Shown here: piece by piece, positions 63,001 to 64,000 of the stretch
Position numbering within the stretch: the first letter of the stretch is position 1
Layout of the letters: each line of letters begins with the position of its first letter
NCBI GenBank assembly: GCA_020633325.1
Contig: JACKDX010000002.1
Coordinates: 248,001 to 312,000, forward strand
Direction of reading: 5' to 3'
Origin: Myxococcales bacterium
GTDB lineage: Bacteria > Myxococcota_A > Polyangia > Polyangiales > GCA-016699535
Length of the DNA: 64,000 nucleotides
Notes under the pieces: model-generated
Databases searched by the model: none
What the model was told of the DNA's origin: nothing
Seen by the model: only the letters and a program-made list of their open reading frames with translations
Position numbers and translations under genes: made by a program

Positions 63001-64000
63001 ATGCCATCCCATGACGACTTAATCGCCGCCGCAAAAGGCGCTTTTACCGCAAATATGCGTCCTGCGCCCATCGTGTTCGAGCGCGGGAAGGGCTGCAGGC
63101 TTTGGGATGTCACCGGCCGCGAGTACTTGGATCTATGCGCCGGAATTGCCGTGGTGTCTGTAGGGCATAGCCATCCCACCTTAGTAAGTGCGTTGCAAGA
63201 TCAGTGCGCACAACTGATGCACGTCTCCAACTTATTTTTCAACGACAAGGTGATTGCGTTGGCCAAAGCGCTAACAGATCGCACCATGTTTGATCGCGTG
63301 TACTTTTCCAACAGTGGAACTGAAGCCATCGAAGCGCTGATCAAACTCGCCCGACGCTACCACCATGATCAAGGTCGCACGGAGCGCCGAGGTTTCATCG
63401 CTGCCGAGCGCAGCTTTCATGGGCGCACCATGGGAGCGCTCAGTTTGACAGGTCAGCCCAAGTATCAGGTTGGAATGGGGCCTCTCCTTGAGCCGGTGAG
63501 TTTGGTTCCCTTCGGCGACTTGAACGCGCTTGAGGCAGCGATCAATCCGAGCACCGCAGCAGTGATTTTAGAGCCTGTTCAAGCAGAGGGCGGCATTTTT
63601 GAGGCCACCCCGCACTATTTGCGCGGCGTGCGCGAGATGTGCGATCGCCACCAGATCCTGCTTTTCCTTGACGAGGTACAAACCGGCTATGGGCGCACGG
63701 GCAAGTTCCTGGCCTCCGAGTGGAGCGGAATTATACCAGATGGCTGTGCATTGGCCAAAGGGATGGGAGGCGGATTTCCCATCGGCGGCATAGCGGTCAA
63801 AGAGTTCCTCAAAGATGGGTTGCCGCCAGGGAGTCATGCGACAACCTTTGGGGGCAATGCCCTAGCGGCCGCGGCAGGCTTGGCGGTATTAAAGATATTT
63901 GACGATGAGAGCATCCTTCTTCATGTGCAGAAGGTCGGCGCGTATTTGGGTACACGTCTAGAGGCGCTCCGGGCCTCGCTCCCTGAGGGAGTGGTCACTG
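63001..64000 (+). CDS. argD: Acetylornithine aminotransferase, 5' part (runs off window end)
   Basis: PLP enzyme of arginine synthesis; about 333 residues visible. ATG follows the argB stop by one base, with CGGAG just upstream within the end of argB. Class-III motifs: DVTGREYLDLCAGIAVVSVGH, split as DVTGREYLDL and AGIAVVSVGHSHP, VYFSNSGTEAIEALIKLAR, SFHGRTMGALSLTGQPKY, FLDEVQTGYGRTG, and the PLP-Lys motif ALAKGMGGGFPIG. The 3' end is not in the window. Substrate choice between acetylornithine and ornithine/GABA is inferred from linkage to argB. Confidence 0.93.
   Translation, partial: MPSHDDLIAAAKGAFTANMRPAPIVFERGKGCRLWDVTGREYLDLCAGIAVVSVGHSHPTLVSALQDQCAQLMHVSNLFFNDKVIALAKALTDRTMFDRVYFSNSGTEAIEALIKLARRYHHDQGRTERRGFIAAERSFHGRTMGALSLTGQPKYQVGMGPLLEPVSLVPFGDLNALEAAINPSTAAVILEPVQAEGGIFEATPHYLRGVREMCDRHQILLFLDEVQTGYGRTGKFLASEWSGIIPDGCALAKGMGGGFPIGGIAVKEFLKDGLPPGSHATTFGGNALAAAAGLAVLKIFDDESILLHVQKVGAYLGTRLEALRASLPEGVVT

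Overview
This 64 kb window is densely coding chromosomal DNA from a Gram-negative, didermic bacterium. The closest match by gene style is Myxococcota/Deltaproteobacteria. The evidence is many lipoproteins with Asp-rich linkers and Cys-rich or RCC1 repeats, DUF1554 and TSP3/OmpA proteins, a long PilT, FHA-GGDEF and PilZ signalling proteins, a membrane pyrophosphatase, and topoisomerase IV. This placement is inferred from family content; no rRNA, tRNA or CRISPR array was seen.

Layout. 1-2.5 kb: 5' part of thrC (minus strand), divergent M19 dipeptidase, DUF1328 membrane peptide, O-methyltransferase. 2.5-3.0 kb: about 500 bp with no recognisable gene. 3.0-8.8 kb: surface/lipoprotein block (RCC1 propeller, an unknown lipoprotein, PlsC-like acyltransferase, two convergent Cys-rich lipoproteins). 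8.8-15 kb: copper P-type ATPase and a divergent beta-propeller lipoprotein, with an intact single-ORF IS66-like element inserted between them. 15-21.9 kb: MBL hydrolase, diheme lipoprotein, MscS channel, small zinc ribbon, and a minus-strand PilZ-alr-mlaE-mlaF operon. 21.9-28.8 kb: signal-peptidase-like pseudoenzyme, pilT, NAD isocitrate dehydrogenase, glucokinase, pheA, UbiB-like kinase. 28.8-30.3 kb: ParA ATPase with two N-terminal zinc modules and a small DNA-binding-like partner. 30.4-38.1 kb: minus-strand parC-parE-SDR-OmpA-lipoprotein run. 38.2-51.7 kb: amino-acid permease, hppA, leuS, LysM/M23 endopeptidase, orphan phosphonopyruvate decarboxylase, pterin dehydratase coupled to a large lipoprotein, epimerase. 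51.7-57.3 kb: FHA-GGDEF cyclase, penicillin-binding-like transpeptidase, and a three-gene thiol-redox operon (VKOR-thioredoxin fusion, OmpA-like, TlpA-like), then YceI. 57.2-64 kb: PutP and AGCS sodium symporters, ilvD, argB and the 5' part of argD.

Functional themes. Amino-acid metabolism (thrC, pheA, ilvD, argB, argD, alr) is interleaved with envelope biology (Mla lipid transport, lipoproteins, peptidoglycan enzymes, disulfide chemistry). Genes are tightly packed, with several 1-8 bp overlaps and convergent pairs whose stop codons overlap. The parts least explained by known families are the zinc-finger ParA/small-protein pair, the active-site-less signal peptidase homologue, the VKOR-Trx/OmpA/TlpA operon, and the isolated phosphonopyruvate decarboxylase with its small membrane neighbour.
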